A stretch of DNA of 64,000 bases from Pseudomonas beijingensis. Its GTDB lineage: Bacteria; Pseudomonadota; Gammaproteobacteria; Pseudomonadales; Pseudomonadaceae. Where the stretch lies: NCBI RefSeq assembly GCF_030687295.1, contig NZ_CP117425.1:496001-560000 (forward strand). The letters run 5' to 3'. Position numbers and translations under genes: made by a program. Positions 63,877 through 64,000 of this stretch are shown one piece after another. The notes under the pieces were generated by a model, which saw only the letters and a list, made by a program, of their open reading frames with translations, was not told the DNA's origin and did not search any database. Each line of letters opens with the position of its first letter. Position 1 is the stretch's first letter.

Positions 63877-64000
63877 ATGCGCGCGCAAAACGGGCTGGAG
63901 TCGTTCGCACATCGCTGTCGCGTTTATTACGAGGACACCGATGCTGGCGGCATCGTCTACTACGTCAATTACCTCAAGTTTATGGAACGGGCTCGAACCG
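63877..64000 (+). CDS. ybgC: Tol-Pal-associated acyl-CoA thioesterase YbgC (start only)
   Basis: The first 41 codons of a hotdog-fold thioesterase: [30 protein letters not shown] holds the catalytic Asp of the YbgC motif ([14 protein letters not shown]). An AGGAG site lies ~14 bases before the ATG, a little far. In Pseudomonas it opens the ybgC-tolQRAB-pal cluster. The gene runs past the window end. Confidence 0.93.
   Translation, partial: MRAQNGLESFAHRCRVYYEDTDAGGIVYYVNYLKFMERART

Overview
The window reads as chromosomal DNA of a fluorescent Pseudomonas (P. fluorescens group). The evidence is high GC content, a Pseudomonas-type gene set (MvaT, AruI-like decarboxylase, KguT/MifSR-like uptake module, OprD porin, DUF6124, class I fumarase, aspS-yebC-ruvCAB-ybgC), and dense intergenic REP/REPIN repeats of two families (core GTGGGAGC..GCTCGCGA and core GTGGCGAGGG). 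I see no rRNA, tRNA, CRISPR array, prophage or complete IS. Most of it is ordinary core genome.

Layout. 1-7.4 kb: 3' part of metE, a secreted alpha/beta hydrolase, a LysR regulator divergent from a ThDP decarboxylase (AruI-like), an AraC regulator divergent from an ABM monooxygenase and a small protein. 7.5-14.2 kb: flavin-reductase-like protein, an exported protein built of 13 DGFDRT repeats, then a 2-oxoacid/dicarboxylate permease with a sigma-54 promoter and two phased palindromes, next to its probable NtrC-type regulator and sensor kinase. 14.6-24 kb: fumarase, a diguanylate cyclase coupled to an iron-sulfur reductase, enoyl-CoA hydratase-like protein, pyruvate kinase, a lipoprotein, a PilZ protein, DUF6124. 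23.7-32 kb: a minus-strand envelope operon transcribed RDD, SpoIIM, DUF4129, DUF4350, MoxR, DUF58, with a Fic gene and an AT-rich leader lodged inside it. 32.5-41.6 kb: sbcB, mvaT, purU, a three-gene envelope/glycan operon containing a long palindromic MITE-like element, a HerA-like ATPase and DciA. 41.9-53 kb: secA, argJ, GST, a MutT-ThiE fusion, cobalamin adenosyltransferase with a sensor kinase, panE, yajQ, mscS. 53-64 kb: OprD-family porin, HIT protein, slyX, membrane cold-shock protein, dps, RHH protein, fmdB, aspS, yebC, ruvC, ruvA, ruvB, ybgC (cut by the window end).

Points that stand out: ruvB carries a 2-base (CT) insertion that breaks its frame; the Fic gene interrupts a conserved operon and has paired TGCGG sites 12 bp apart in its leader; a 164-bp inverted-repeat element supplies the start codon and RBS of a DUF2334 gene; the permease control region (sigma-54 site plus two 18-bp palindromes 33 bp apart) is visible base by base; and several REPIN clusters have grown by tandem duplication of about 115-135 bp. 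All functional calls are from sequence reading only, with no database search.
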